A stretch of DNA of 32,408 nt from a virus (IMGVR_UViG_3300024901_000015:1-32408), one strand, 5' to 3'; positions 1 to 8,613 are shown, counted from the first letter of the stretch. The notes: generated by a model not told the origin, from the sequence alone. Program-made: numbers and translations.

Positions 1-573
1 TTATTTTTCCACTCCAAGCCTACCCTGCTCACTCTTCACATACTTATAGCAACTATTGTAATCAGCCGCGCATATTGCCCCGGCTTCCTTCAATGTTTTA
101 ATGTGCTCTCTTTGTCCGAGGTAGGCTGATCGGTAGAAGTCTGCTGATTCTTCGCCGATTCTAATAGTGGCTCCGTTGCTGTTTTCTCCGGCAGATTGTC
201 CGGCATCATCTTGGCGCACTCTACTGCTATCATCTGCGGCGAGCTGGTTGCGCAACTGCTTAATAACAGCATTGCGGTAAGTAATAGCATTCTGGTCATT
301 GTTGATCACCTTTCCGTATTGTTTGCCTATGTGCTGAATATCTGCCAGGTGCTGCGCCTTCTGGACGGCCATGTTGCGCTTGCCTTCGTCTATCTGCTGG
401 GCGTGCTTGGATTCAGCCTTGGCGGCAGCAATCTTGCGTTCATTGCGCTCAGTTGTCAGTTGGTTAAAGTAGTCATCTCGCTCTGATGAAATGCTGTAGA
501 ACTGCCAGCCAATGATGGCAATGAGTATGGCTAGGAGGATTGCTGACCAGTTCAAATTCAATAGCTTTGACAT
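1..573 (-). CDS. Rz: Rz-like inner-membrane spanin (i-spanin)
   Basis: 190 residues. A single N-terminal membrane segment (about residues 9-28, WSAILLAILIAIIGWQFYSI) is followed by a long charged, Ala/Gln/Lys-rich stretch (about 30-110) likely to form a periplasmic coiled coil. This is the usual i-spanin layout; spanins join and fuse inner and outer membranes in the last step of lysis of Gram-negative hosts. A second lipoprotein gene is nested inside it in another frame, the classic Rz/Rz1 arrangement. It starts directly after the stop codon of the upstream gene (948-574) and is the last gene of the lysis cassette. The stop codon is at the very edge of the window, so the gene is complete. The function rests on architecture and position, not on sequence motifs. 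Confidence 0.88.
   Translation of the reverse strand: MSKLLNLNWSAILLAILIAIIGWQFYSISSERDDYFNQLTTERNERKIAAAKAESKHAQQIDEGKRNMAVQKAQHLADIQHIGKQYGKVINNDQNAITYRNAVIKQLRNQLAADDSSRVRQDDAGQSAGENSNGATIRIGEESADFYRSAYLGQREHIKTLKEAGAICAADYNSCYKYVKSEQGRLGVEK
90..299 (-). CDS. Rz1: Rz1-like outer-membrane spanin lipoprotein, nested in Rz
   Basis: 69 residues encoded entirely inside Rz in a different frame on the same strand. It has a short signal peptide (MTRMLLLTAMLLLSSC) ending in a lipobox LSSC with the acceptor Cys at residue 16, so the mature protein would be a small outer-membrane lipoprotein. The mature part is polar with several prolines, as in o-spanins. The lipobox, the embedded position and the neighbouring lysis genes together identify it. 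It would partner with the C-terminus of Rz across the periplasm. Confidence 0.87.
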   Translation of the reverse strand: MTRMLLLTAMLLLSSCATSSPQMIAVECAKMMPDNLPEKTATEPLLESAKNQQTSTDQPTSDKESTLKH

Positions 574-948
574 TCAATCCTCCCCATATGGATATGCTGG
601 CAACGGAACCGTTTGATTAGCTAGGTCATGTGTGCAGTCACCGAGAAATTGAATCTGGCCATCTGTCACAAATGAATGACACTGAAAACACTTAAAGTCC
701 TGTACTTCATCTGAATGCTCTTTGTAATAAGCACACCAGCAATGCTCGCCATCATAATTTGGAGAATAGTGACCACATCTTGCAAGCACTGAAGGCTGGA
801 ATGTTGGCTTTACTGGATCATTGTTGTATGTCCATTCTGGACGACCTCTGCCATTTTCAATGGTGATTTCGTGAGATTGATTGCAACCAGGACACCAGAA
901 TTTAACTTGGCCACCCTGTGTAAACTTTAATACTGCATCGCCAGACAT
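574..948 (-). CDS. DUF6527-like Cys/His-rich phage protein
   Basis: 124 residues, rich in cysteine and histidine: CPGCNQSH near residue 19, CWCAYYKEH near 70, CFQCHSF near 87, and DCTHDLANQTV near 104. I recognise this as a small phage family often left as hypothetical or labelled ammonia monooxygenase; I believe it is DUF6527, but that is from memory. The paired cysteines suggest metal binding (inference). It overlaps the end of the endolysin gene by 22 bp and abuts Rz, so it is translated as part of the lysis cassette. Its role in lysis, if any, is unknown. Confidence 0.7.
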   Translation of the reverse strand: MSGDAVLKFTQGGQVKFWCPGCNQSHEITIENGRGRPEWTYNNDPVKPTFQPSVLARCGHYSPNYDGEHCWCAYYKEHSDEVQDFKCFQCHSFVTDGQIQFLGDCTHDLANQTVPLPAYPYGED

Positions 949-1439
949 TTGCTATTCCTTTTCTGTTGCCGTGTCCACACGCCCGCACAGCGCTTGTTGC
1001 CAGGCGTTGAACAGTCATAGCCGCCTGAATACCGATACATCAGCAAGGCATTACAGGCGCCAACATAATCAGCGTCCTGTAGCCTTCGCCGCATACTAGA
1101 CCTTACCCATGCACCTGTTCCGTACTGATATACCCAATCCATGTAGAGGTCATATTCACCTTGATATAAACTCACCCCGGGCAAGCTGTCACGGAACAGA
1201 ACCTCTTCTTTGGAGATATGGGCCTGAGCAGTAATCAGAGCGCGCACGGGCGTGGTTTTTTCACCCAACTTTACCGCGCTACCGTCAGCATTGAATGTGC
1301 TGCCAAAACCATTAGTAGGCCTGTCATTCTTTGTGGGGATAGTTGCAGTTTCAACGTAATTTTCATCAACTACGATGCCAATGAATCCGGCCGCTGATAA
1401 AGCCAGTGAAGCAACTAGGATGCGAACGCCGCTATTCAC
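927..1439 (-). CDS. SAR-type endolysin (phage lysozyme, GH24-like)
   Basis: 170 residues from a GTG start at 1439, which overlaps the holin stop by 8 bp; a longer upstream reading to 1568 would lie wholly in the holin gene and is less likely. The N-terminus holds a weakly hydrophobic Ala/Ser/Gly-rich segment (ILVASLALSAAGFIGIVV), as in signal-anchor-release endolysins that reach the periplasm without a holin hole. A lysozyme-like active-site region follows (ENYVET...NDRPTNGFGST), with the Glu and the Asp/Thr cluster expected of phage muramidases. The C-terminal CSTPGNKRCAGVWTRQ region is typical of a family of phage lysozymes in proteobacteria. It would cleave peptidoglycan glycan strands. 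Confidence 0.85.
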   Translation of the reverse strand: MNSGVRILVASLALSAAGFIGIVVDENYVETATIPTKNDRPTNGFGSTFNADGSAVKLGEKTTPVRALITAQAHISKEEVLFRDSLPGVSLYQGEYDLYMDWVYQYGTGAWVRSSMRRRLQDADYVGACNALLMYRYSGGYDCSTPGNKRCAGVWTRQQKRNSKCLAMQY

Positions 1440-1686
1440 GCCAAATCTGCCCCGTACCAGCACGCAATGCAGCAATGCGGGCTTCACTCTCAACCTGCTC
1501 ACGCTTATCACGACGATGTTGGAAGTAAACGTTGGCGGCAAACCCACAAACAGCAACGGCCGCACCAATTAGACCGATCCAGTTAAATGATGCAAGCCAT
1601 CCGACAAGGCCAGTTGCAGCGCCGCCTATAGTCGTTTTAGTTGATATAGCTTCAGCAAGAGTCTGGTGGTGCTCTTCTAATGGCAT
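1432..1686 (-). CDS. holin (pinholin-like)
   Basis: 84 residues. A polar N-terminus (MPLEEHHQTLAEA) is followed by two hydrophobic stretches (about 18-33 and 36-53) rich in Gly and Ala, then a highly charged tail (QHRRDKREQVESEARIAALRAG). This is the layout of class II holins. It directly precedes and overlaps a SAR-type endolysin, a pairing known from phage 21-like lysis systems in which the holin depolarises the membrane and so releases the endolysin. A good ribosome site (AAGGGAA) sits just upstream. It is the first gene of the lysis cassette, just after a terminator hairpin. Confidence 0.82.
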   Translation of the reverse strand: MPLEEHHQTLAEAISTKTTIGGAATGLVGWLASFNWIGLIGAAVAVCGFAANVYFQHRRDKREQVESEARIAALRAGTGQIWRE

Positions 1687-1712
1687 GGGTTCCCTTTCTT
1701 ATTATTGGACGT

Positions 1713-1735
1713 AAAAAAACCGCCCGGTGGCGGTT
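1713..1735 (-). terminator. rho-independent terminator upstream of lysis genes
   Basis: On the - strand, AACCGCC-ACCG-GGCGGTT forms a 7-bp stem with a 4-base loop, followed by a run of T. It lies between the fibre-assembly-like gene and the holin. Confidence 0.75.
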
Positions 1736-1748
1736 GGTTAATTTTTTA

Positions 1749-2126
1749 TTATGAATTCAGGTAAATCTGCCCGGCAGCCTGGATTGATAACGTTAGCGCC
1801 TCTTTTAATTCACCTACATCAACAGTCGCAATCGAGTTATCAGCAAGCTTCCATTCTGAAGTGGATTGATTCACAACCTCAGCCGCCATGATTGCGCTCA
1901 TCATGTTATTGCGTGCCGTTTCATTGCCATCGAATGTTTTACCTGCTTGAGTGGTGACAGTAATTGAATTTAATAGCTGCGCTTTCGTTAATGAAGGCAC
2001 AGATGCATCAATATGAACCGCCACCTCATCATCGGTCATTTTTACCGCACCGGGAGGTATAAATTCATCTTGCGATCCATCACCTTCAAATGCATAAACA
2101 AAACCATCAAGTTTGTAATATTTCAT
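1749..2126 (-). CDS. tail-fibre-associated protein, DUF4376-like
   Basis: 125 residues from ATG at 2126, two bases after the fibre stop codon; an alternative start at 2153 lies inside the fibre gene. The N-terminus (MKYYKLDGFVYAFEGDGSQDEFIPPGAVKMTDDE) resembles the start of many phage tail-fibre assembly proteins and DUF4376 proteins, which begin by restating a fibre-like module. The C-terminal part (about 45-120) is Ala-rich and probably helical. Position directly after the fibre gene supports a role in fibre assembly or attachment, but no catalytic or binding motif is visible. Confidence 0.6.
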   Translation of the reverse strand: MKYYKLDGFVYAFEGDGSQDEFIPPGAVKMTDDEVAVHIDASVPSLTKAQLLNSITVTTQAGKTFDGNETARNNMMSAIMAAEVVNQSTSEWKLADNSIATVDVGELKEALTLSIQAAGQIYLNS

Positions 2127-2128
2127 AT

Positions 2129-3262
2129 CTAAACCGCCGTTCTTTCTACCCAAGAGGCAAAGCCTGCATCAAAATAATATTTCTTTTGCGGATCTACTCT
2201 TGCGCTTGCAGTTGAGCCGCCTGACTCTGTTGATGTTGGGTCAACTTTAGACACTCCAACATATACGCCAGGCGTATTGCTTTCTACAAACAATGTACCC
2301 GTAGGACTCGCATTATTTCTATAAATAAATACATCTCTGGGCGCATCCTCTGTGTTTGTATAAATCGTTGAAGTCGCACGTGAGGATGTTTTATCTACAT
2401 ATTGATAGCTGGCCCCTATTTTTTTATTTATTAAAGCCAAAACCCAATCGTCAGCAACAGGATTGCCAGACGTTGCCGTCAAACCAGAATCATTTAACGA
2501 TGTTTTAAGCTTGATAGGATTGCTAGCGCTTGGTGTTATTGAAATATGAATGTTACCGTCACCATCTTTTTTAAGTTCCAGCCAATCACCAACAGTACAC
2601 GTATAGTCCGCCCCACCTTGAACCTTAAACGACGATGAATTAACCAATGGGGTAGCATCGGCAGCCCTACCCTTAATAACAGCACTTTGAGGCATAGTTG
2701 CGCCTGTAACTGGCACAACACCGGTTAACTTAAACTGATTACTGCCCGCCGAGGTTAAATCAATCGTAGTTGCGCTGGCGATCGTTACCTCGTTAGCAAG
2801 CGTTTGCAGACCAGTGAACTTGTTTGATATTAGTGAAGCAAAACTACCACTCGCAGCAATAATACTGATTGACCAGTTAGCATACGTTCCACTGCCGGAC
2901 GTCGTTTGCCTAGCGAACACCATCGCACCAGTACTACCGTCATAAGCCTTAACTATGCCATCAACATATTTTGTGGGATCTGTTACATAAGCTGCGCGGA
3001 TAGATGTTCCAGGTACAAAACTGCGGCCGGTGCCTATTGTGATAGAAACATCCCCAGTTGTAATTGCAAATGAATCCGCGCTTGCGGATGTAAATGCGCC
3101 GGTGACAGCATTGCGAATTAAATTGACCACCTCAATAATGGCGGGGCCGAGCTTTTCTCGCATCCACTTATACATGGAGTAGGTCTTTTTATGGAATTCC
3201 TCATTCCCCTCTGAAATTTCAGGCTGTGGCGGGATGGGTAGTAAATCATCTGATGCGCTCAT
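2129..3262 (-). CDS. putative tail fibre protein
   Basis: 377 residues. A short polar N-terminus (PIPPQPEISEGNEEFHKKTYSMYKWMREKL) is followed by Ser/Thr/Gly/Ala-rich sequence with the short repetitive beta pattern typical of trimeric phage fibres; the C-terminal third (VDPTSTESGGSTASARVDPQKKYYFDAGFASWVERTAV) probably forms the tip. It is the last large gene of the tail module and is followed by a fibre-assembly-like gene. It is probably the receptor-binding protein. It carries no variable repeat: no copy of the TR found at 31481-31577 is visible in it, so the DGR does not diversify this fibre. Confidence 0.65.
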   Translation of the reverse strand: MSASDDLLPIPPQPEISEGNEEFHKKTYSMYKWMREKLGPAIIEVVNLIRNAVTGAFTSASADSFAITTGDVSITIGTGRSFVPGTSIRAAYVTDPTKYVDGIVKAYDGSTGAMVFARQTTSGSGTYANWSISIIAASGSFASLISNKFTGLQTLANEVTIASATTIDLTSAGSNQFKLTGVVPVTGATMPQSAVIKGRAADATPLVNSSSFKVQGGADYTCTVGDWLELKKDGDGNIHISITPSASNPIKLKTSLNDSGLTATSGNPVADDWVLALINKKIGASYQYVDKTSSRATSTIYTNTEDAPRDVFIYRNNASPTGTLFVESNTPGVYVGVSKVDPTSTESGGSTASARVDPQKKYYFDAGFASWVERTAV

Positions 3263-3273
3263 GTGGCTTTTCC

Positions 3274-4197
3274 TTAAAACAAACTCTCAACTTTTAAACG
3301 ACAACGGCCCTCAGTCGCCGAACTCAAACTATTTGGCGCTCCCTGAATCACTCCATATTGAGTCAGGGTTTCATAGCTACTATTACCAATCACCAGAGTG
3401 GGAATGCCAGCCTGTTGCTTAACCAGGTTATTCAACAGGTCAAATTTATTGTCATCAAAATAAAACTCCATCTCACCCAAGATGACGGTTACGCCTTTTT
3501 CAAACACAAACACGCCTGGGGTTAATTCAGTTTTAAGTGAATAGTCTTTTTGATCGACAGAGCTTTCGCGCGTGATGCTGCCAAACTGGTAGCCATAGGC
3601 TGGTAACACAGCACCAATGCCAACCTGACCGGCACCGGTGACTGTGACGGTAAAGCGGGCGTTGTAATACGGCGGGATGTTTTCAAACACCACAAATGTG
3701 GCCACTAGAAATGGGGTAAACAACCAATCATAAAAACCGTTAAAACTTGAGTAGCTGATCAAATCGCGGGTTTCGGTGCTGATAAATGTATTATCCTCAT
3801 CGCGAATTTCGAGCGTGATGCTCTGGCCAGACAGACCAAACAAAGCAAACGTATTAACCTGCCCTAACCCGCCCAGCGTGAAGACGATTGAGCCATCAGC
3901 CACGGTTTGTGTGCTGATGTATTCATCGAACATTTTGTATTTATTGGTTGCGCCCACAAATGCCCAGTAAACAGGGCTGTTGATGTCAGCCTCTTCAAGC
4001 GGATCATGTCCAGCATTGCCAGCAATCACCGAGCGAAATACCTTGTGAATATCAACATCAACGACCATGACATAATCACCAAGACCATAAGTGGTGCCTA
4101 CAACCCATAATGGGTAATCGGCCTCGGCAACGCTATTGGCTAAAATATTGGCATCAGTGATAGTCGCTGGAATAGCGATTGTGAAAAGGCTGGTCAT
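3274..4197 (-). CDS. minor tail / tail-tip protein
   Basis: 307 residues, start codon overlapping the tape-measure stop by 4 bp (ATGA). Residues about 27-90 (YPLWVVGTTYGLGDYVMVVDVDIHKVFRSV...NSPVYWAFVGATNKYKMFD) form a module I recognise from phage tail-tip proteins; it looks like a small carbohydrate-binding fold, with the pattern W-x-x-G-x-x-Y-x-x-G-D and then T-N-K-Y-x-M-F-D. The rest is beta-rich and ends in EGRCRLKVESLF. Its place directly after the tape measure fits a distal tail or baseplate component. The exact role (distal tail protein, hub or adhesin) cannot be told. Confidence 0.6.
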   Translation of the reverse strand: MTSLFTIAIPATITDANILANSVAEADYPLWVVGTTYGLGDYVMVVDVDIHKVFRSVIAGNAGHDPLEEADINSPVYWAFVGATNKYKMFDEYISTQTVADGSIVFTLGGLGQVNTFALFGLSGQSITLEIRDEDNTFISTETRDLISYSSFNGFYDWLFTPFLVATFVVFENIPPYYNARFTVTVTGAGQVGIGAVLPAYGYQFGSITRESSVDQKDYSLKTELTPGVFVFEKGVTVILGEMEFYFDDNKFDLLNNLVKQQAGIPTLVIGNSSYETLTQYGVIQGAPNSLSSATEGRCRLKVESLF

Positions 4198-7100
4198 GTT
4201 GTTTTTAACCCTCTCGCCTGGATATACTCAAGCGCTGCTTGAGTCGCTCGCTGAGTCAATAAAGCCTGTTTACTGGTATCACGCAACTCAGCCAGCAACT
4301 GCTTAAGGTCTGCAATGCTTTCACCGTTTAACGTGGTCTGGCCTTGCGCATTACTGCCCAGCAGGTTGCTCACACCGGCATAGCTGTTTGCATATGCGTT
4401 GCCATAGTTATTCGCCACGCCCTTATAAAAGCGATAATCAGCCAGGCTGGTAAAGCCACTCATTTCACGCAGTGCATTGGTGGTGCTGTTTGCAGCATCC
4501 TCAATGCTTTGGAAGGCATCCACCAGGGCAGGCACTGCCATGGCGGCTTTTAAGCCAGCCTCGGTGGTTAAATCAAGGCCATTGACCCATTTGACTAACT
4601 CATCGCGGCTGCCAGGCACTTCGGCATTCACATCTGCAAATGCATCTGCCAGTTTTTTCTGGCTGATGGCCATTTGCTCGCTTTGACTAAGCAGTCCAAA
4701 TATTGAGTTATCACGTGCGGTGGTGATTGCATCAAAAGCAGACGTGATGGAAGAAACACGGTCGCGCGCTGCAAACATATCAGAAAATTTTTTTTGCCCA
4801 TCAGCCGTGGTGGTATTGATGGATTTTAGCCACTCATCAAACGCTTTAAGCGTAGTTGGCGCGGTGCCGGTTAACTCTGTCAAATCGGCACGCTCTTTAA
4901 GCAACACAGCTGCTGCGCTCTGCTGACTTAATGATGCATTAACCAGGGAGCCAACAAAGGCAGCTAAACTATCTCCAGCAAGGCCACTCGCATTAGCTAC
5001 AGCGGCTGCACCTTCAGCAGTCAGATTGTAGGTTTCAATCAGCGAATCTTGTGCAGTATTCAAACTAATTGCCGCAGCAATCATGTTTTGAACTTGCGTT
5101 TTATCTGAGAGTCCATCAAACAAGTCCTTAATTGAATCCGGCAGCGATGAAGCATTAATTGCCTTTACCATCCCAGGACCAAATGCCTGATCAACCAAAG
5201 CCTGATAAATCTCTTTAATACTACCCTCTTGCATCACATTTGCGATCCGGCCACCCATACCAGAAACAGCAAGAAATCCACCCGCTTTCGTCCGGCGTTG
5301 ATATAGGGCGCTGTTTACATTTAGATCAGAGTCAATATCAAATGACTCAAGCAGCGACCCCAATTTTTTGGTAAACGATTCATTTAAGCTAGTTAGTGCA
5401 GATTTAGTACCATCCAATGGCTTATCGTAAATAATGCCTGTTTTTGTGTTTTTATAATCTCCATCTGAATAAGAGCCGAAAACATTAGTCCCATATCGGT
5501 CGTAACTTTTGCTGCCTCCAAAAAAACTGCCAATGGCACTACCAATCGCCCCACCAATCGGGCCGCCAAAGTATGTACCGGCCGCAGTTAATGCAGCCCC
5601 GGCGACGTTACCCTGGCTAAGCATATAAGCTGCACCGAGGTAGCCGATGCCGTTGGCAATCTGGTTGCTGTATTGGCCTAAAAAGCCGCCAATATCTTTA
5701 ACCATACCAACATTTGATTCCGCTAAATATGCCCCCAGCTTTTCAATACTGCCTGTGAAGTTGGTATTTAGTGATTTAAAGCCATCCGCAATACGATCAA
5801 TAATTGACCCACTGCCCTGCATGCTTGGGTCAACCAATGCGCCAGTAACAGAACTACCAACGCTAGTGCTGGCCACCACGTTCACAAAGAACTTTTTAAT
5901 GGTGATCTGATACAGCAAATCAAGAATTGAGGCTTTGATTGCCTTGCCAACCGCCTGGGCCGCATTTTCACCCCCATTGGCAAACACAGTCCACACTACA
6001 TGTGAAGCCTGCTCCATGCTGCCAAACATATCAGCCAATTCTTGTTTTGACTTATTGACAGCCTCAGCTTTACCAACCGTGCCGCGCAAGGTTTCAAGAG
6101 CATCAATTTGGCGTTGGATCAGCTCAATTTCATTTTCACGATCAGGTTGGCTTTGCAGGTAGGCTTTTTGAGTTTCAAGCACACCAATCTGCTCGTTATA
6201 GCGTGCCACATTGAGCGCATCCAGCTGCTCTTTGGTCATGCTCAGCTGGTCGATTTCCTCAACCTTGGCACGCGCCAATTCCTCAAGCGCGACAGTCTCA
6301 TCCTGAATGTCGGTGTAAATCTGATCGCGTGCGGCTGTGGTTTGCTCGACGATGGTTAAATAGTCTTGCTCAGCCTTTACGCGGATCGCAGAAACTTCAG
6401 CATTTTGGATTTCAGCTTGCCAGGTGGTTAGCAGGCTATTCACATATTTATACTGACCATCAGTAAGCTTTAATTGGCCATCAGCACGCTTGGCATCAAT
6501 ATCGATGCGCATTTTATCTGCCTCTGACAAAGTGCCATCAATAGAGTATTCAGCACGTTTGACTTCGATTTGTTTCTCGATGCTGGCTGTTAAAGAGTCA
6601 TAGGCCTTTTTGGCTTGATCGGCGGCAGTTGCAGCAGCCTTAGAATCAGTTGCGTTTTTGGCGTCCAATCCTGAAACATAGCCAGTTGATTGTTTGCTGG
6701 CATTACTAGCAGACGGTACTGGGCTGCCATAATTGCCTGGTCGGTCTGCCATGCGTTTACGCAATGCCTGCTCATACTCATCACGGGGTCTATTTACCAA
6801 ATCCGCATAGGCGGCATTAGCCTCACCCAATATACGAGCTTTATAACTTTCGGCTTCTTTCAGGTTTTTATTCGGGTCTCCAAAAACATAGCTATATGGG
6901 TTGACCGTGTTAATTTGAGCCTTAGCTACATTTAAATCTGCGTATACAACTTGAAAGCTTTTACCAATGGCATAAATTTCGTTTTTTAAATTAACAACAG
7001 TGTCATACAAAGGGGCGATAGTTAACGCTAAGTTATCCGCCCAATTGACTATTGACTTGTCATTAGAGAGCTTATTGCTGTTGCTTTGCACATCCAAAAA

Positions 7101-7850
7101 TGCGCCTGCCAGATCAGTAATAGCTGGCAATACATCAATGGTCAACTGCTGCTGAAATTCATCAAAGCGTTGTTTTTGCGCGTTGATGCTGTCTTGCAAA
7201 GACGCACCATTGGCCGCAGCTTGGGCACTTACACTGCTAAACTTATCTACGTTTTCAGCTGCATCGTTTAAAAACGGCAACAGCTCAGCACCTGACTTAC
7301 CAAACAAGTCAGTGACCAAAGCAGCCTTGCTGGCATCATCACGATAGTTTTGCAGCGCTTTAGCCACATCAATGGTGATCTGAGCAGAGTCACGCAGCTG
7401 GCCATTGCTATCACGCGCTGAGATACCAAGCGCTTTTAAAGCTGCGTTAGCTTTGTTTGAAGGGTCGTCCAGACCGGCGATGCCGCGCGCAAGCTTGGTT
7501 ATGGCAGGCTCAATCTTTCCGCCAAAATCCTCACCAAAGGCCACGGCTGTTTTTTGGAGCTTACTTAATACCTCAACCGCAGCACCTGTTTTTTGTGCAG
7601 CGTCATCTAGCTGAGCCAGGGCATCAACCTGTTTATTGAAAGATGAGAAAATATTGGTGACAGATAAATAAGCCGCACCAATGCCAGCCACTTTGCCGAT
7701 ATATGAATTGACTGAGCGCTCCATTTTATCCATGGCGTCTTGCGTATTTTTGGCAAAACGCAATGTGTCCTGGTCGCTTTTATTCAACCCTTTTGTATAG
7801 GTTGCATATTCAAGCGACAGCGCAACAACCAGGTTACCCAGTGCAGACAT
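4194..7850 (-). CDS. tail tape measure protein
   Basis: About 1,218 residues from ATG at 7850; a TTG two codons earlier overlaps the upstream stop. This is by far the longest gene. It has long Ala/Gln/Lys/Asp-rich helical stretches, an N-terminal region with alternating helices (KDFGG, AITKLARGIAG, LFGKSGAELLPFL) typical of tape measures, a coiled-coil section around 400-600 (EEIDQLSMTKEQL, ENEIELIQRQIDALE), and glycine/alanine hydrophobic segments around 740-800 (GGPIGGAIGSAIGSFFGG) like those inserted in the host membrane. It would set tail length (very roughly 1.5 angstrom per residue gives about 180 nm) and be ejected with the DNA. It lies directly after the chaperone genes, the conserved siphovirus order. 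Confidence 0.93.
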   Translation of the reverse strand: MSALGNLVVALSLEYATYTKGLNKSDQDTLRFAKNTQDAMDKMERSVNSYIGKVAGIGAAYLSVTNIFSSFNKQVDALAQLDDAAQKTGAAVEVLSKLQKTAVAFGEDFGGKIEPAITKLARGIAGLDDPSNKANAALKALGISARDSNGQLRDSAQITIDVAKALQNYRDDASKAALVTDLFGKSGAELLPFLNDAAENVDKFSSVSAQAAANGASLQDSINAQKQRFDEFQQQLTIDVLPAITDLAGAFLDVQSNSNKLSNDKSIVNWADNLALTIAPLYDTVVNLKNEIYAIGKSFQVVYADLNVAKAQINTVNPYSYVFGDPNKNLKEAESYKARILGEANAAYADLVNRPRDEYEQALRKRMADRPGNYGSPVPSASNASKQSTGYVSGLDAKNATDSKAAATAADQAKKAYDSLTASIEKQIEVKRAEYSIDGTLSEADKMRIDIDAKRADGQLKLTDGQYKYVNSLLTTWQAEIQNAEVSAIRVKAEQDYLTIVEQTTAARDQIYTDIQDETVALEELARAKVEEIDQLSMTKEQLDALNVARYNEQIGVLETQKAYLQSQPDRENEIELIQRQIDALETLRGTVGKAEAVNKSKQELADMFGSMEQASHVVWTVFANGGENAAQAVGKAIKASILDLLYQITIKKFFVNVVASTSVGSSVTGALVDPSMQGSGSIIDRIADGFKSLNTNFTGSIEKLGAYLAESNVGMVKDIGGFLGQYSNQIANGIGYLGAAYMLSQGNVAGAALTAAGTYFGGPIGGAIGSAIGSFFGGSKSYDRYGTNVFGSYSDGDYKNTKTGIIYDKPLDGTKSALTSLNESFTKKLGSLLESFDIDSDLNVNSALYQRRTKAGGFLAVSGMGGRIANVMQEGSIKEIYQALVDQAFGPGMVKAINASSLPDSIKDLFDGLSDKTQVQNMIAAAISLNTAQDSLIETYNLTAEGAAAVANASGLAGDSLAAFVGSLVNASLSQQSAAAVLLKERADLTELTGTAPTTLKAFDEWLKSINTTTADGQKKFSDMFAARDRVSSITSAFDAITTARDNSIFGLLSQSEQMAISQKKLADAFADVNAEVPGSRDELVKWVNGLDLTTEAGLKAAMAVPALVDAFQSIEDAANSTTNALREMSGFTSLADYRFYKGVANNYGNAYANSYAGVSNLLGSNAQGQTTLNGESIADLKQLLAELRDTSKQALLTQRATQAALEYIQARGLKTT

Positions 7851-7852
7851 AA

Positions 7853-8284
7853 TCAACTTTCAGCATTATTAAAAACCGCCAATGCCGATGCCTCCATTAA
7901 CTGGATGTCATCGAGCATTTGCATGCGGCTTTCCGGGGGGATTGATAAAAGATTGAACAAAGACTCAATGCGCGGCAGTGGGATGCCAACACGGATAACG
8001 CCAGCAAACCCGGCTGCTATTTCCCACTGACTTGCCAGGCGCTGGGTGAATAACATGAACACTTGCCAGTTATCCTCATGCACCTCAAAGTCTGGCGGCG
8101 GGGGCGTGCGGGCCGCTTCCCATTCCGCAATCACTTCAGGCGGTGCGCCGCTGGCTTTAATGCTTGCAATCATGTCGTCATCCACCGTTACCAGTGAAGT
8201 CTGAACATGGTCAGGCTTGCCGCCAGCCCACAGGCGCGCCGCCTCGGCTAGTTTTTTTGTTTTGCCGAGTACTGAGTCAGCCAA
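7853..8284 (-). CDS. tail assembly chaperone, T part of the G/GT pair (DUF1799-like)
   Basis: The frame is open from a TTG at 8284, but it is probably expressed mainly as a -1 frameshift extension of the upstream G-like gene: slippage at 8251-8257 joins 121 residues of G to 132 residues of this frame, a fusion of about 253. Sequence such as DNWQVFMLFTQRLASQWEIAAGFAGVIRVGIPLPRIESLF matches my memory of the DUF1799 family (tail assembly chaperones). GT fusions bind the tape measure during tail assembly and are absent from the virion. Lack of an ATG and the slippery site in the 37-bp overlap both favour frameshifting over independent initiation. Confidence 0.75.
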   Translation of the reverse strand: MADSVLGKTKKLAEAARLWAGGKPDHVQTSLVTVDDDMIASIKASGAPPEVIAEWEAARTPPPPDFEVHEDNWQVFMLFTQRLASQWEIAAGFAGVIRVGIPLPRIESLFNLLSIPPESRMQMLDDIQLMEASALAVFNNAES

Positions 8285-8613
8285 AACGCCTCATACAAGG
8301 CCTTGAGCGCTTGAGGGATAGAAATGACGATTTCTAAGTTTTCTGGTGTAAATTCAAGCTTTTCACCATCGTCATTTTCGAGTCCATCCCAGCCCGCAAT
8401 GGCTTTACGCATCACGTCAGCTTGCTGCATCGCTTTTAATGGCGGCTTGTCTGAAAGCTGAGATAAATCAGGATTGGCGCCTTCAAGCTCTACGACCGTA
8501 AAGCGCTTAAAAACAACATTGAAATCAGAGGATGTATTGCCGCCCTGATCGTTTGGGATAACCACTGTCACCTTGGTTTTATAGGTAGGGGTTTGCGCGA
8601 CTTTGAAAGCCAT
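8248..8613 (-). CDS. tail assembly chaperone G-like protein
   Basis: 121 residues, acidic. It lies between the tail tube gene and the tape measure, the standard place for lambda gpG analogues. Residues 1-55 look like a beta-rich phage chaperone N-terminus (VVIPNDQGGNTSSDFNVVFKRFTVVELEGANPDLSQL); residues 85-121 are helical. The last sense codons (CAA AAA AAC then TAG) contain the slippery heptamer A-AAA-AAC, so a fraction of ribosomes should shift -1 and continue into the 7853-8284 frame. A terminator hairpin lies just before it (8637-8654). Confidence 0.78.
   Translation of the reverse strand: MAFKVAQTPTYKTKVTVVIPNDQGGNTSSDFNVVFKRFTVVELEGANPDLSQLSDKPPLKAMQQADVMRKAIAGWDGLENDDGEKLEFTPENLEIVISIPQALKALYEAFWLTQYSAKQKN
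8251..8257 (-). other. programmed -1 frameshift slippery site
   Basis: On the - strand the heptamer is A AAA AAC, in frame with the G-like gene, with the TAG stop directly after it (8250-8248). Shifting back one base puts ribosomes into CTA GCC GAG..., the frame of the DUF1799-like extension. X-XXY-YYZ heptamers of this kind are the usual signal for G/GT frameshifting in siphoviruses. Confidence 0.78.

Noticed and set aside
1440-1568. Longer N-terminus for the endolysin
   Set aside because: It would lie wholly in the holin gene and destroy the SAR-type N-terminus; GTG 1439 overlaps the holin stop as expected for coupling.
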